From: JBBSJZ01 sp041739875
GTDB taxonomy: Bacteria; Planctomycetota; Planctomycetia; Pirellulales; Pirellulaceae
Direction of reading: 5' to 3'
Assembly: GCA_041739875.1 (NCBI GenBank)
Contig: JBGSNA010000228.1
Span: forward strand, 1 to 64,000
DNA length: 64,000 bases
In this document: piece after piece, positions 45,138 through 54,565 of the stretch
Layout of the letters: each line of letters opens with the position of its first letter
Position numbering within the stretch: position 1 is the first letter of the stretch
The notes under the pieces: generated by a model
Database searches by the model: none
Seen by the model: only the letters and a program-made list of their open reading frames with translations
Told to the model about the DNA's origin: nothing
Made by a program: the position numbers and the translations under genes

Positions 45138-46226
45138 TCACTCCTCAATCACATCGCCACATTTCTCGCACGCAGGCAACAGCGAATGACGAACGCCACC
45201 GCATTGCTTGCATGTCTTGAACAGCGACGTTTCGCAACACGGACACGTGTAGGGCTGGTCGTGACCCGGATCGGATGCGTTCACTGCTGTGAGCGACCGC
45301 TTCTTTAAACTGCGACGGGTCCAGGAAACGAACTTCAGCGGCCCACGTTGGATCGGGAAATCACAAATCGGACAAAAGAAGCTCGCATAAGCTTCCCGGT
45401 ACTGGCGGAGCAACCAGTCACGACTCGGTTGGGCCAGCAATCGCAACAACTTCACTAGCACGCCGATCGCAATCGCGAGTGACAGCATAATCAGAATGTA
45501 CTTGAAATAGATCGCGGGGAAGTGTTCGTGCATCACGAGGATGACGCGACCAGCCACGGCGCCACTCAGCGCGTACACGAGCATCGCGTAGGTCCCACCC
45601 GCCTGGCGCACAAACAACCATCCGCAAACCAGCAGCAGTGGAATCAACATGCCGAGTTTGTACGTGGCTAACGTCCACTGGTGTTTCTCGTAAAGCTGTT
45701 GGAACTCGTCATCGATCGGTCGACTTGCCGCAGTAATCGCAATCGCGTTGGCTCGTTGTTTTGCGGTGACGTCGTCTTGTTGATCATTCAGCGTCGCCAG
45801 CTCGGCATTCAGCACTTGAGTTTGGCTTTGGTTCGCAAGAAACAGCTGCAAGCTATCCGTGAGCGCTTGTTTCTGGTCATCGCTCAGCGTTGTTTCGTTC
45901 TGATCGGCGCTGCGTTTCAGCTCAAGTAGCTGGTTAATCGTCTGTTGCGAGTCACTCGTCGTCTGTCCCGTCAAACGCCGACGTTGTTCGGTCGAAGCAA
46001 TCTGTTGCTTCACATCCACCAACTGAGCCGCCAGCGCCTGCCGTTCGTCTTGCAGCTCCTTCGGCAATCCCACCTCAAGCATTTGGTTGTAATTGGGACC
46101 TTGCACACGATCGATGTCGCGCAAGATGTACCCAAGCAACCAAAACGCGAGCACCCCCACCGCCACGCTGAACCCAAAGATCATGAACCGAAGCATAAAC
46201 GAGCCGTGATGTTTCTTCGTCTTCAT
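45138..46226 (-). CDS. Membrane protein with coiled-coil and C-terminal zinc ribbons, unknown
   Basis: A 362-residue protein: N-terminal membrane helix (about 13-33), a Gln/Asp-rich helical region of about 130 residues likely forming a coiled coil (QALAAQLVDVKQQIASTEQRRRL), three hydrophobic segments (about 188-260) and a cytoplasmic C-terminus with four CxxC knuckles (CPIC, CPCC, CKQC, CEKC) that suggest two zinc ribbons. Topology and architecture are certain; the function is not. It is upstream of the sulfatase gene on the same strand with about 140 nt between them, so co-transcription is possible but not obvious. No family name is recognised. Confidence 0.75.
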   Translation of the reverse strand: MKTKKHHGSFMLRFMIFGFSVAVGVLAFWLLGYILRDIDRVQGPNYNQMLEVGLPKELQDERQALAAQLVDVKQQIASTEQRRRLTGQTTSDSQQTINQLLELKRSADQNETTLSDDQKQALTDSLQLFLANQSQTQVLNAELATLNDQQDDVTAKQRANAIAITAASRPIDDEFQQLYEKHQWTLATYKLGMLIPLLLVCGWLFVRQAGGTYAMLVYALSGAVAGRVILVMHEHFPAIYFKYILIMLSLAIAIGVLVKLLRLLAQPSRDWLLRQYREAYASFFCPICDFPIQRGPLKFVSWTRRSLKKRSLTAVNASDPGHDQPYTCPCCETSLFKTCKQCGGVRHSLLPACEKCGDVIEE

Positions 46227-46699
46227 AATTTCGCCAGAGATATTCGCGAGACATTGCGGGATTAGGAAGTGTTCAATTGAAGCTCCCTAGACTGGACTAG
46301 AGCCCAAGTCTCAAAGAATGTGCGCGGTTAAGCGATAATTCCTGAAAAATGTTCGACAACTCCGCCGCCGCCTTCAATAGCCGTCTCAACGAATTCAATC
46401 AGCCTCCATCGACATGCGAAACAGTTGCTGGTTTTCGCGTGTGACAAACGGCCCCAGAAACTAAAGATGAGGTGCGTGCAGGCACAGGTCCTACTTTAGC
46501 TTCGCGTGATCAATAAGTAGGACAGGCTGCCAGCCTGTTCCTGGGTGAAATGACAGGCTGGCAGCCTGTCCTACGTGCAAATTCGCCAGTTATTGTTCAC
46601 GCGATCCTTACCGCTTTCTTGGCAACTCGGCCTAAGTTGACCAGAGATCCGCGCGCACGAGAAGTTTCCGATCGTGAGTCTCGCTACACAACAACACTC
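46227..46699. other. Gene-free stretch holding a strong palindrome
   Basis: About 470 bp between two minus-strand genes. The only open frame (ending at 46792) has no start context or family resemblance and overlaps the next gene. Within it GTCCTAC (46488-46494) and the inverted copy at 46517-46523 extend the palindrome at 46517-46574. Nothing else is evident. Confidence 0.55.
46517..46574. repeat. 22-bp perfect inverted repeat with palindromic arms
   Basis: Left arm 46517-46538 and right arm 46553-46574 are exact inverse copies across a 14-nt loop; each arm is itself nearly palindromic (ACAGGCTGCCAGCCTGT). It resembles the dispersed extragenic palindromes elsewhere in the window and could fold into alternative hairpins. 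Confidence 0.88.
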
Positions 46700-48088
46700 T
46701 CAATAGATCCGCACTTCTCTAAAGAAGCCGAGCAATACCGCAAATTCCTCGTCCTGGACGCCGAAGCAGCTGAATTTAACCCCGTTAATTGACATTTGAT
46801 CGCGGAGAGGTAGCTCTAAGTCGGAAATCTGTCTTGGCCATTCACTGTGTTCAAGTTGAAACAGCTTGACCGCCAACGCGGCTCGAGTGAATCGCCGCGA
46901 ATCCTCGAGTTTGCTCAGATTGGCAGCCAGTTCGTGCAGATGTGGTCCATGCGTCGTAAGGACTTCATTCAGGTATAGATCACCTCGACGATGGAACCAA
47001 TGCACATTGATCTGGGAACGTCGGTGCCAAGAGCTTTCCACCTCACTTGCTCGCTCGACGAGCCCTTCATAGCCCTTGTCGGCGACAGACATTCCGGCGT
47101 CGAGCTCCATCAAGAAATCCCTCACTCGTGTTGCTGGAACTTCAACCTGTCTTCCTTGCGGGAAGTTGGCGTTTCGTAAGTCAGGTGCCAAAACGAGCAG
47201 GCTGGAATAACTTCCAATCTTGTGCACTCCGATCGATTCATAGGTTACCGCTCGCTCAAAATCGAAGACTTGTCGCCATCGCGAACTCAAGCTCGATTCC
47301 TCGTCAAGCAACTCGATAAGTGCCCTTAAGTGCTCGGCTTTCCATTCCTTCTTCGTCGCTAGATCTTTGCCTAAAATAAACAGGAGAAAGTCATTGCGGT
47401 CTTGAAGAATTTCCGCGCGTGTCGTCTCACCATGTACTGTTGTTTTCCAATCAAAAGCGGTCAATGACTCTCTATGGAGCTTTAGCATTTCAATAGCTTG
47501 GTCGATTTTCGTTTCGTGAATCGCCAACTCGACCTCGAGCATGAGCAACTTGTCTGTTGAGCAAACAAGCCCAAACGGCTCGAAGAATGGTTGAGAAATG
47601 TCGATCTCCATCGGCTTCCAAACGGGATTCTCATCCGGCAGCAGTTCCTGGAGTCTTCTAATAATTGGTTGAGCTTGTTCGCTCAGTGATTTAGTCACAC
47701 TCACGACGATCGGATCGTTACCTCGTGTTGAAATCACTTCAATTGTCCGATCATGTCGCGGTAACCTGCTTTGACTTGCGGTGTTTTCGTTCGAAAGTGT
47801 TATCCTCGCATTTGACGAATATGAAGCCCCATTGATTGCCAACATTGGTTGGATAATATCTCCCCAGGCGATTGTATTTTCCTTGCTGCTGCGATCCTCG
47901 AAGGACTTCAATAGCGAACTGACATCGACCGGATGCCCGGCTTTCGTCAATGCCTCGAGATGCGATCGGATATCTGCCGCAGCTTGCACTTCAGTTGCGT
48001 ACCAGGTCGCGACCGGGAATAGTACGGCGATGAGTGGAATGAGCAACAGCAGCCACCAGGCGCTGAGCGACGGGCGTTTGATACTCAC
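46700..48088 (-). CDS. Unknown membrane-anchored protein, last gene of a GntR/ABC operon
   Basis: A 462-residue protein with one N-terminal membrane helix (AWWLLLLIPLIAVLFPVATWYATE, about 10-33) and an exported or periplasmic body. The body is helix-rich with no catalytic signature; RRFTRAALAVKLFQLEHSEWPRQISDLELP near the C-terminus is a motif seen in many planctomycete proteins with a pseudopilin-like tail. The GTG start overlaps the permease stop (GTGA), so it is translationally coupled. It is probably a component or client of the ABC system. No family recognised. Confidence 0.7.
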   Translation of the reverse strand: MSIKRPSLSAWWLLLLIPLIAVLFPVATWYATEVQAAADIRSHLEALTKAGHPVDVSSLLKSFEDRSSKENTIAWGDIIQPMLAINGASYSSNARITLSNENTASQSRLPRHDRTIEVISTRGNDPIVVSVTKSLSEQAQPIIRRLQELLPDENPVWKPMEIDISQPFFEPFGLVCSTDKLLMLEVELAIHETKIDQAIEMLKLHRESLTAFDWKTTVHGETTRAEILQDRNDFLLFILGKDLATKKEWKAEHLRALIELLDEESSLSSRWRQVFDFERAVTYESIGVHKIGSYSSLLVLAPDLRNANFPQGRQVEVPATRVRDFLMELDAGMSVADKGYEGLVERASEVESSWHRRSQINVHWFHRRGDLYLNEVLTTHGPHLHELAANLSKLEDSRRFTRAALAVKLFQLEHSEWPRQISDLELPLRDQMSINGVKFSCFGVQDEEFAVLLGFFREVRIY

Positions 48089-50574
48089 TTGGCACTCTCC
48101 TTCGTGATCGCTTGCGATAGGTTACTCGCCATGTCACTCGCGGTTTCTTCCCAGCCCGCACCCCATTGCGCAGCAAGTGCTCCGTTGAATGTTGTTCCCT
48201 GGGAGTACTTCGAAACATCGTCAATTCTCGCAAAGGGACCAATAGGTCCGGCTCCGTAGCACGCTGGGGACACATCTAAGTACTCAATCAACACTTCGCG
48301 AGGAAACTCACCGCGTCCAGCTTTGGCGTAATTGATGTAGTCGAGAAGGCACTTCATCGTTTGCTCAAACTTTCGTTGCGACGAAAGCCTATCGAAGAGT
48401 GATTGCTTTCCAACTGGCTGCTCTCCGATCGTGATGCCTCCCAGTTTTCGGCGAGCATGTTTTGGAAGCGGCTTATCGAGCGAGTCGACAAGGGCAACGA
48501 TCAGTGATCGGCGCCTTGCTTCCCATCGCTGTTCTGTCTGCGACACGTTTTGAACAACTTCCGCATATGTGGCGTCGTCGAGATACTGGCGAGACTCTGG
48601 TTTTGTAATTTGCGACAACAGCCAAATCTCAAGTAAATCGCATTCCTCTTGGTGCGACAACGATTCATTGTGCCGCAACTTGGTTACGAGACGTGATAGC
48701 GTACTCAAGTAGTCGCGATACTCGCGGAGTGTCACATCGCGAGCGGTTTCGTCTTGCTCGCCGTACGACAGAATCAATTCGAGCTGTGCGGCGTCCATGA
48801 TCCAGTTGTTGATCTCACGGAAAGTTGGCCGCAACATCACGCGATCTTGAGTATTACGGATCGCCTTAGCGAGTGCTTCGTAACGCATCGCTCGTTTTCG
48901 TCCCAAATCGGCTTCTGCGGGATTGATTGCATCGCTTGGTGGTTCGGGTGCATGTTCATGCATCGCTTCGGCCAAGGGCTGTGTCATCAATGTCATTTTC
49001 TCGGTCGCAAATATCGCAGCAGCCTCCTCTTTCAGCTGCGTTCGCTCCGCTTCCGAAAAACCAGCCGGTACGAAGAAGAACCATGTGATGAGGGAGAAAA
49101 GCGGGAGCAGTGCGGCGACGGATGCGAATCCGAAATGCGAGAGCCAATATCGCCACCCACGCCGCCCGTCCATCCAGCTCGACATCATCCACCACGTCGC
49201 GAAAAGCGGAAGGACAACGAGAGCGGATACGATTGCGAAAATGGAAGTTCCCAGTTCCTCCGTCGCCCATAAACCCACTGAGAGAGCGAAGGCTCCACTG
49301 AGTGGAGCAACCAAGGCCGCTAGCGCCGCGGGACGAATCAGTTGACTGATCCACTGGGAGACGGCGTATAAGATTCCGCACGCGATAATCCAATACGATG
49401 GATTGCGCAATTGATCACTAGAGAGATCGTCACTTGAGGTCCACCACAAAACGAAGATGTAGAAGAGCAGAAACACGACTGGAATCGCGTGTCGAGTGAA
49501 CCAAACGCGGGTGGGGCTGACGCCATGTATCGCGAGAAAGCGAATGCGATCTTGCATGTGATCACCGTGAAATGTCAATAACGCCATCCAACTCAATGTG
49601 CTAAACGCGATCATCCCACACGTTGCCGAAATAGCTGGGTGGAAAACGTCGTCGTTGTTGTTTATGAAATGCCTCGCAATCGGCATGCACAATACAAACG
49701 TGATGTAGATCCCAGCGACGATCACTCGGTTCTGATTGCGGAATTGCCATAGTAGCGATCCCGTTGCCGTCGAAGGAACTGACTTCAGTTGTGAGTCGCC
49801 ACGGAAGTAGTCTTGAAGGGAACCGCCAACGGATTGCAATAGATTGTCGATTTTTTGCTTGCGAGCGGAGGGTGCTGAGTAGACGTGGCTGGTGAGTTGT
49901 CGATCCGCCGCATACAACCCGTACCTGCCAATACCGCCAGTGAACAGCAGCAAAATTGCGCCTGTCAACCACGGCGATGGGTCTTGGTGATAGGCGATGC
50001 CGCGGGTGAACAGTTCGACAAATGCGTAGTGGACTCTATAAGCGGCAAAATACGGTAGGACTGCGAGTACAAGAATTGAAAAGAGCCCCAGAATTGACGC
50101 TCGTGCTAGCCACGCTGTCGTAAATCCACACACGAGCAAATACAGCGAGTTTAGAACCACGAAAAACTGAATTTTCCCCAGTTCGTACAAATCGCGATGG
50201 TTGGGATAGAAATAGCTTGTTAGCAAATAGATCACCAGACAGCCGAGCCATAGAGCCGATAACCCCGCCAACCCGACCATGAACTGGTGTCGAACTAAGT
50301 ACGTCGTGGGCAAGGGAAGTGAGACCAACCAATTCAGGGATCGTGATTCTTTTTCCACGCTAACAAGTGCCGAACCAGCACCTACCGCAAACAAAATCGG
50401 CGGCATCGCAAACATGAATTGTGCAAAGATTAGAAAATCAGTTAGTTGATGCATCACCATCAATCGAAACCAGACCACAATTACAAATGCGATTCCGACA
50501 AGCGATAACGCCAGCGGCAGCACTTGTCGAGTTTCTTTCCAGAGCAATCGCCGGTTCATGGAATGTGTGCTCAT
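48085..50574 (-). CDS. ABC-2-type transporter permease with long soluble C-terminal part
   Basis: An 829-residue protein. Residues about 1-530 contain roughly twelve hydrophobic segments in two blocks (ALSLVGIAFVIVVWFRLMVM..., ISATCGMIAFSTLSWMALL...), typical of two ABC-2 permease halves fused. Residues about 540-829 are soluble and helix-rich (ATEKMTLMTQPLAEAMHEHAP..., VTKLRHNESLSHQEECDLLEIWLL). The C-terminal soluble region is unusual for an ABC permease. The start codon overlaps the ATPase stop (ATGA). It should form the membrane part of the ABC transporter. Confidence 0.82.
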   Translation of the reverse strand: MSTHSMNRRLLWKETRQVLPLALSLVGIAFVIVVWFRLMVMHQLTDFLIFAQFMFAMPPILFAVGAGSALVSVEKESRSLNWLVSLPLPTTYLVRHQFMVGLAGLSALWLGCLVIYLLTSYFYPNHRDLYELGKIQFFVVLNSLYLLVCGFTTAWLARASILGLFSILVLAVLPYFAAYRVHYAFVELFTRGIAYHQDPSPWLTGAILLLFTGGIGRYGLYAADRQLTSHVYSAPSARKQKIDNLLQSVGGSLQDYFRGDSQLKSVPSTATGSLLWQFRNQNRVIVAGIYITFVLCMPIARHFINNNDDVFHPAISATCGMIAFSTLSWMALLTFHGDHMQDRIRFLAIHGVSPTRVWFTRHAIPVVFLLFYIFVLWWTSSDDLSSDQLRNPSYWIIACGILYAVSQWISQLIRPAALAALVAPLSGAFALSVGLWATEELGTSIFAIVSALVVLPLFATWWMMSSWMDGRRGWRYWLSHFGFASVAALLPLFSLITWFFFVPAGFSEAERTQLKEEAAAIFATEKMTLMTQPLAEAMHEHAPEPPSDAINPAEADLGRKRAMRYEALAKAIRNTQDRVMLRPTFREINNWIMDAAQLELILSYGEQDETARDVTLREYRDYLSTLSRLVTKLRHNESLSHQEECDLLEIWLLSQITKPESRQYLDDATYAEVVQNVSQTEQRWEARRRSLIVALVDSLDKPLPKHARRKLGGITIGEQPVGKQSLFDRLSSQRKFEQTMKCLLDYINYAKAGRGEFPREVLIEYLDVSPACYGAGPIGPFARIDDVSKYSQGTTFNGALAAQWGAGWEETASDMASNLSQAITKESAK

Positions 50575-51521
50575 GACGCGGTCTCCTTCATTTCCTCGCG
50601 CGGTGGGATGGCTCCGATGCCGCGGGTGCAGGCGACGAAGAGTTCTTCGAGACTGGCACAGCGATGGGTGACTTCGAAGACGCCGTGGGACGCTTTGAGT
50701 AAGGCTTCGTTGTGTGGGGTGAAGTTGCGGACGATCATTCGTCGTTGACGGCCGCTGGTTTGCTCGTTCAGGATTTGGGCGGGGGCGTCGAGCGTCGGAA
50801 GCGAGATAAGTGGATCGCTGAGCTTGATCGTGACTTCGGAGATCGTGTCGCGCAGCTCGCTGAGGGTCCCGGTCAGTTGGACGCGGCCTTGATGCAGTAT
50901 CGCGATGCGGTCGGCGACTCGTTCGATCTCGTTGATTTGGTGACTGGAGAGGAGAACCGTGCGGCCTGTCGCGGCGCGGTCAATCATGCTTTCGAGGAAC
51001 TCGCGTCGCACCAGTGGATCGAGGCCTGAGGTGGGCTCGTCGAGAATCAACAGCTCGGGATCGTGGGCGAGCGCGAGACTGAGTGCGACCTTGGCTCGTT
51101 GTCCTTTGCTGAGATCGCGAATCTTTCGCGTTGGCGGTAACTCGTATTTGCGAATCAACTCGCGGTAAGCTTCGAGGTATCCGTCGGGATAGAAGCCAGC
51201 AGTGAACCAACCGATCTCGTCGACTTTCATCCATTCGTACATCGTTGGCGCGTCGGAGACGTAACCGATGCGTCTGCGGATTTCGAGCGCGTCTTTGGTC
51301 GGATCCAGTCCACAGACTTGCGCGGTGCCAGCCGACGGTGGTTGGAACCCAGTAAGGATGCGAATGAGCGTTGTCTTGCCAGCACCATTTTCACCGAGCA
51401 AGGCGAACACGGTGCCAGCGGGAACGGAGAGGTCAACACCGCGGAGTGCATCGCAGCCGCGAAATTGCATTTCTAAGCCGCGTGTTGTGATGATGTCTCT
51501 TGGCGGGGTCGTCGAACTCAC
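50571..51521 (-). CDS. ABC transporter ATP-binding protein (YtrB-like)
   Basis: A 316-residue ATPase. Walker A GENGAGKTTLIR (about residues 40-50), signature LSKGQRAKVALSLA, Walker B LLILDEPTSGLDPL and the switch-His SSHQINEIERVADR are all intact. The C-terminal ~90 residues (SEVTIKLSDPLISLPTL...) form a regulatory extension as in export-type ABC ATPases. A GTG start overlaps the gntR stop (GTGA). With the permease it presumably exports or releases an envelope component or antimicrobial; in Bacillus the similar ytr operon responds to cell-wall antibiotics. The substrate is unknown. Confidence 0.92.
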   Translation of the reverse strand: MSSTTPPRDIITTRGLEMQFRGCDALRGVDLSVPAGTVFALLGENGAGKTTLIRILTGFQPPSAGTAQVCGLDPTKDALEIRRRIGYVSDAPTMYEWMKVDEIGWFTAGFYPDGYLEAYRELIRKYELPPTRKIRDLSKGQRAKVALSLALAHDPELLILDEPTSGLDPLVRREFLESMIDRAATGRTVLLSSHQINEIERVADRIAILHQGRVQLTGTLSELRDTISEVTIKLSDPLISLPTLDAPAQILNEQTSGRQRRMIVRNFTPHNEALLKASHGVFEVTHRCASLEELFVACTRGIGAIPPREEMKETAS

Positions 51522-51964
51522 GATGGGTCACCGTTTTTAGAAGAAGTCGAAGAAGAGACGTCATGCGAAGAGATCGTCTGGATCGAGCCGTCGAGTAACT
51601 CCAGCTCGTTGTGAAGCATCTCACGAATCTCCTCAGCGGTGAGTCCGCCGTGAAGTGCTTCGGAGAGCGCTCCGCGAAGTCGCGCGGCGATGAGGGTTTT
51701 TCTCGCCTGGCGGCACTTGTCTGTCGCATCGATGCAAACAGCCATCCCGCGGCCGCGCATTAATTCCAGCACGCCGTCGGCCTGCAATTGCTGATATGCC
51801 CGGGCGACGGTGTTCGGATTAATCGCCAATTCGCCGCTCAGCTGGCGTGCGCTCGGGAGTAACTGGCGCGGTTGCAGGCTGCCTTCGGCGATCGCGAACT
51901 TCACCTGGCGAACAATCTGTTCGTAAATCGCAACATCGTCGGACGTATCAATCGAAAAAAACAT
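51518..51964 (-). CDS. GntR-family regulator (YtrA subfamily)
   Basis: A 148-residue transcription factor with the short YtrA architecture: winged helix-turn-helix (about residues 10-75; SDDVAIYEQIVRQVKFAIAEGSL, SGELAINPNTVARAYQQLQADGVLE) and a short helical C-terminal dimerisation part without ligand-binding domain. It heads a four-gene overlapping operon with the ABC ATPase, the permease and an unknown membrane protein, and probably represses that operon through the operator at its promoter. Ser-rich tail (SSSTSSKNGDPS). Normal length for YtrA. Confidence 0.92.
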   Translation of the reverse strand: MFFSIDTSDDVAIYEQIVRQVKFAIAEGSLQPRQLLPSARQLSGELAINPNTVARAYQQLQADGVLELMRGRGMAVCIDATDKCRQARKTLIAARLRGALSEALHGGLTAEEIREMLHNELELLDGSIQTISSHDVSSSTSSKNGDPS

Positions 51965-51986
51965 GCCGCAACCCGTGCGCTCGACT

Positions 51987-52022
51987 GCCGCTGGGAGAAA
52001 CCGACAGCCGCTGGGAGAAACC
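51987..52022. repeat. Short direct repeat upstream of gntR
   Basis: GCCGCTGGGAGAAACC occurs twice with a 4-nt spacer (GACA), a 20-nt period. It lies 23-58 nt upstream of the gntR start codon inside the leader, where it may alter mRNA structure. Similar in kind to the tandem duplications at gene ends elsewhere in the window. Confidence 0.85.
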
Positions 52023-52038
52023 TCGCCCAGCTAGCTGG

Positions 52039-52079
52039 TGTACTGGGTACATGGTACGGCGTGCAACGGTCTCAGTCAA
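52039..52079 (-). promoter_or_regulatory. Promoter and candidate operator of the gntR-ABC operon
   Basis: On the minus strand, TTGACT (52079-52074), a 17-nt spacer and TACCAT (52056-52051) make a good sigma-70 promoter. Directly overlapping the -10 end and the expected start point is the palindrome TGTAC-CCA-GTACA (52051-52039). GntR-type repressors usually bind such GTAC-type palindromes, so autorepression by the first gene of the operon is a natural inference. Confidence 0.55.
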
Positions 52080-52296
52080 CGAGCGCGTTCGAAATTGGCG
52101 GAGATTTCTGTTGGGCAACGCTGGGAACTGGCGAAGTGACTTTGGGCGACCACGATTTGGCTGGCGATGGAAATAGCACTCCGGGGGCATTAGGGAGCGA
52201 TCGTTGCCACTCGTTTAGAAGCCCTCGCAAGCGATTGTCCATTCGCATAGAACGCATGAAATTGCTTCCGATGTTCTCAGCAGAAAGGGATTTTGC

Positions 52297-53916
52297 TTGA
52301 CTCCATTGACTGTTCTTCTGGCTGTGATTTCGATTGGCTTGCTGCTTGGACGGGTCTCGGTCTTGGGGATTTCGTTTGGCACTTCGTCCATACTATTTGT
52401 TGCATTGTTGGCGGGGCATTATGGCTTCGTCGTGCCAGAAGGAATCGGCACCTTGGGGCTGGCACTATTTGTGTACTGTGTCGGCATCTCAGCAGGCCCG
52501 ACTTTTTTCCGAGGTCTCGCTTCGCATGGCAGCACGATGGCCAGCCTCGGCGCGATGATTGTGATCACGGGCGTTGCCGTGGCGTGGTGCTGTGCCAAGC
52601 TATTGGATTTGCCTGCTGACATAGCTGGCGGGTTGATGGCTGGGGCGTTAACGAGTACTCCAGCTCTTGGTGCGATCTCGGAGTCTGTCGCTGAGCCAGC
52701 AAACGTTGCTGTGGGATTCGGAGTTGCTTATCCGATCGGCATTGTGAGCGTCGTGTTGTTTGTGCAGCTGGCTTTCAAGTTGCTTCCATCACACAGTCCA
52801 TCGAGCCCGCAGCAAACTGTGCGTGAGCAAGATGGGGATGCATCGCATTTGACGAGTGTGGGCCAGATCGTTCACAAGGCTGTTGAGATTGCGAATCCAG
52901 GCATCGTTGGGCGTCGGCCCAGCGAAGTCGAGGCCTTTTCTTCATCGCCATGTCAGATTTCCCGCTTGAACGTGGAGGGACGTTGGCGTCCGTTGCCACC
53001 GGGGTATCGCTTTGAATTGGGACACCGGTTGCTGTTGGTGGGTACTGGCAATGAAATCCAACGAGTCGCGGATACACTTGGAACGTTGCGAGAGGACGAT
53101 GGTGCGATCATCGATGCCGACCGAGAACGCAAAACGCTGGTGGTGACATCGCCAAGCATTTATGGGCACACGCTCAAAGAATTGTCGCTTCGGTCAAAAT
53201 TTGGGGTCACGGTCGTGCGTGTGCGACGACATGAAATGGAGTTCGTGCCTTCGGGGCAAACCACCATTGAGTTCGGAGACACCGTAACACTCGTCGGCGA
53301 GCCACATTCACTTGCGGAGATTGCAGCCGTTGTCGGGCATCGACCACGAGCGCTCAACGAGACGGACTTGTTCTCGGTCGCTGGCGGTATTCTGCTCGGA
53401 ATTCTTGTTGGTAAAGCGGCACTGGAGTTCGGTTCGTTTTCGGTTTCACTTGGGATTGCGGGCGGGCCGTTGTTCGTCGGGTTGGTCTTGGGACACTTTC
53501 GACGAATTGGGCCAATTCGTGGATCCTTTCCACCGGCCGCTCAATTGTTGATGACCGAAGGAGGTTTAGCGCTGTTCCTCAGCGACGCGGGTGTGCAGGC
53601 GGGAGCCAACGTCGGAGAAGTGCTCGCACAGCACGGCCTGGTTCTGTGTGCTGCGGCGGCGGCAATCTCGACGATCCCGCTCGTTGTGGGCTTCGTGGTT
53701 GCGAGGTACTGGTTCAAATTGTCTTTGCTGCAATCGCTAGGCTCGACGTGCGGCGGTATGACTTCGACGCCTGGATTGGCGGTACTGACGAGCGCGACCG
53801 ACTCGAGCCAGCCCGTGACGAGTTACGTGGCCGCTTACCCCGTCGCACTGGTCTTGATCACCATCGCGGCGCCGCTACTCGTCTCTGCGTTACAGAACGC
53901 GCTGACGATTCCGTGA
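52297..53916 (+). CDS. AAE-family (YbjL/AspT-like) transporter with two TrkA-C domains
   Basis: A 539-residue membrane protein. Hydrophobic blocks (about 1-165 and 365-535) each carry the AspT/YidE duplicated signature: LFVYCVGISAGPTFF, and GSTCGGMTSTPGLAVLTSATDSSQP (compare LMAGALTSTPALGAISES in the first half). Between them two RCK_C/TrkA-C domains (about 210-355; HTLKELSLRSKFGVTVVRVRR) bind nucleotides or ions. Family members exchange amino acids such as aspartate and alanine, or are uncharacterised. TTG start with AAAGGGA 7 nt upstream. The stop codon lies in a short tandem duplication. Monocistronic. Confidence 0.9.
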   Translation: MTPLTVLLAVISIGLLLGRVSVLGISFGTSSILFVALLAGHYGFVVPEGIGTLGLALFVYCVGISAGPTFFRGLASHGSTMASLGAMIVITGVAVAWCCAKLLDLPADIAGGLMAGALTSTPALGAISESVAEPANVAVGFGVAYPIGIVSVVLFVQLAFKLLPSHSPSSPQQTVREQDGDASHLTSVGQIVHKAVEIANPGIVGRRPSEVEAFSSSPCQISRLNVEGRWRPLPPGYRFELGHRLLLVGTGNEIQRVADTLGTLREDDGAIIDADRERKTLVVTSPSIYGHTLKELSLRSKFGVTVVRVRRHEMEFVPSGQTTIEFGDTVTLVGEPHSLAEIAAVVGHRPRALNETDLFSVAGGILLGILVGKAALEFGSFSVSLGIAGGPLFVGLVLGHFRRIGPIRGSFPPAAQLLMTEGGLALFLSDAGVQAGANVGEVLAQHGLVLCAAAAAISTIPLVVGFVVARYWFKLSLLQSLGSTCGGMTSTPGLAVLTSATDSSQPVTSYVAAYPVALVLITIAAPLLVSALQNALTIP

Positions 53917-53941
53917 CGTTTGGCGATTCCGTGAGGTTCGG
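53906..53941. repeat. 18-bp imperfect tandem duplication spanning the transporter stop codon
   Basis: CGATTCCGTGACGTTTGG is followed directly by a second copy with two changes and then a partial third (CGATTA). The TGA stop (53914-53916) is repeated in frame at the same position of the second copy. Confidence 0.85.
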
Positions 53942-54000
53942 CGATTAGCTCTTGAGCAAGCTTGAGGCCCATGAAAGAACTGAGACCACCAGGCGAACGC

Positions 54001-54384
54001 TTAGCCATCCGAGGTGGTGGTGCCGACGACCTTGTCTTTGAAAGTAGCCAGATGCGATAGAGCCAAATTCAAATCTTGCGACGCAACCCCGCGTTCCTCC
54101 AACGCATCCGCGAAATAGCCACAGAACTTCGCGAAATGTGCACCAGAGATTCCGCGACCTTTGTGGGCAGCAGTCAACTCGGAACCTGAATAAGACACCG
54201 GTCCATCAAGCGCAGCCACAATGAACTCGTATTGCATTTTGCTCAGACGTTCAATCGAGGTGTGAGCAAAAAACGGTGCTAGCTCCGTGTCTTGAAGCAC
54301 GCGGCGGTAAACATCTTGAACAATCTCAGCAACAGCGGGCGGTCCACCGAGTCGTTCCAGCAAGTCTCGATTGTCATCCAGCAT
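54001..54384 (-). CDS. Truncated hemoglobin, group 1 type
   Basis: A 127-residue heme protein of the 2-over-2 globin fold. ERLGGPPAVAEIVQDVYRRVLQD (helices A-B), APFFAHTSIERLSKMQYEFI (CD-E) and AAHKGRGISGAHFAKF with the proximal His (about residue 74) are typical of group 1. Cytoplasmic; the family binds O2, NO or CO and is often linked to NO detoxification or redox sensing. It has no operon partner; the neighbours on both sides are plus-strand genes. Length is usual. Confidence 0.92.
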   Translation of the reverse strand: MLDDNRDLLERLGGPPAVAEIVQDVYRRVLQDTELAPFFAHTSIERLSKMQYEFIVAALDGPVSYSGSELTAAHKGRGISGAHFAKFCGYFADALEERGVASQDLNLALSHLATFKDKVVGTTTSDG

Positions 54385-54565
54385 GGTCGCAACCTCTTTC
54401 GCGTGATTCGCTTGACTTTGTCATCTTCGCTATAATTCAAGCATCGAGCAAGTACGAGTGAGCTAGCAAGCGTATGAGCTAACGTGCGTGACTTGGTTTT
54501 GCGAGTCATTTCTTGAAACAGAAAACGCAACCGACGCTGCGAACAGACTGGGTGGGTGACCAAAC

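Larger units (their letters stand above)
51965..52296. other. Divergent intergenic region with promoter and repeat
   Basis: Upstream region of the gntR operon (minus) and of the AAE-type transporter (plus). It contains the promoter/operator at 52039-52079 and the 20-bp-period repeat at 51987-52022. For the transporter, AAAGGGA stands 7 nt before a TTG start codon; no promoter for it was recognised. Confidence 0.55.
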
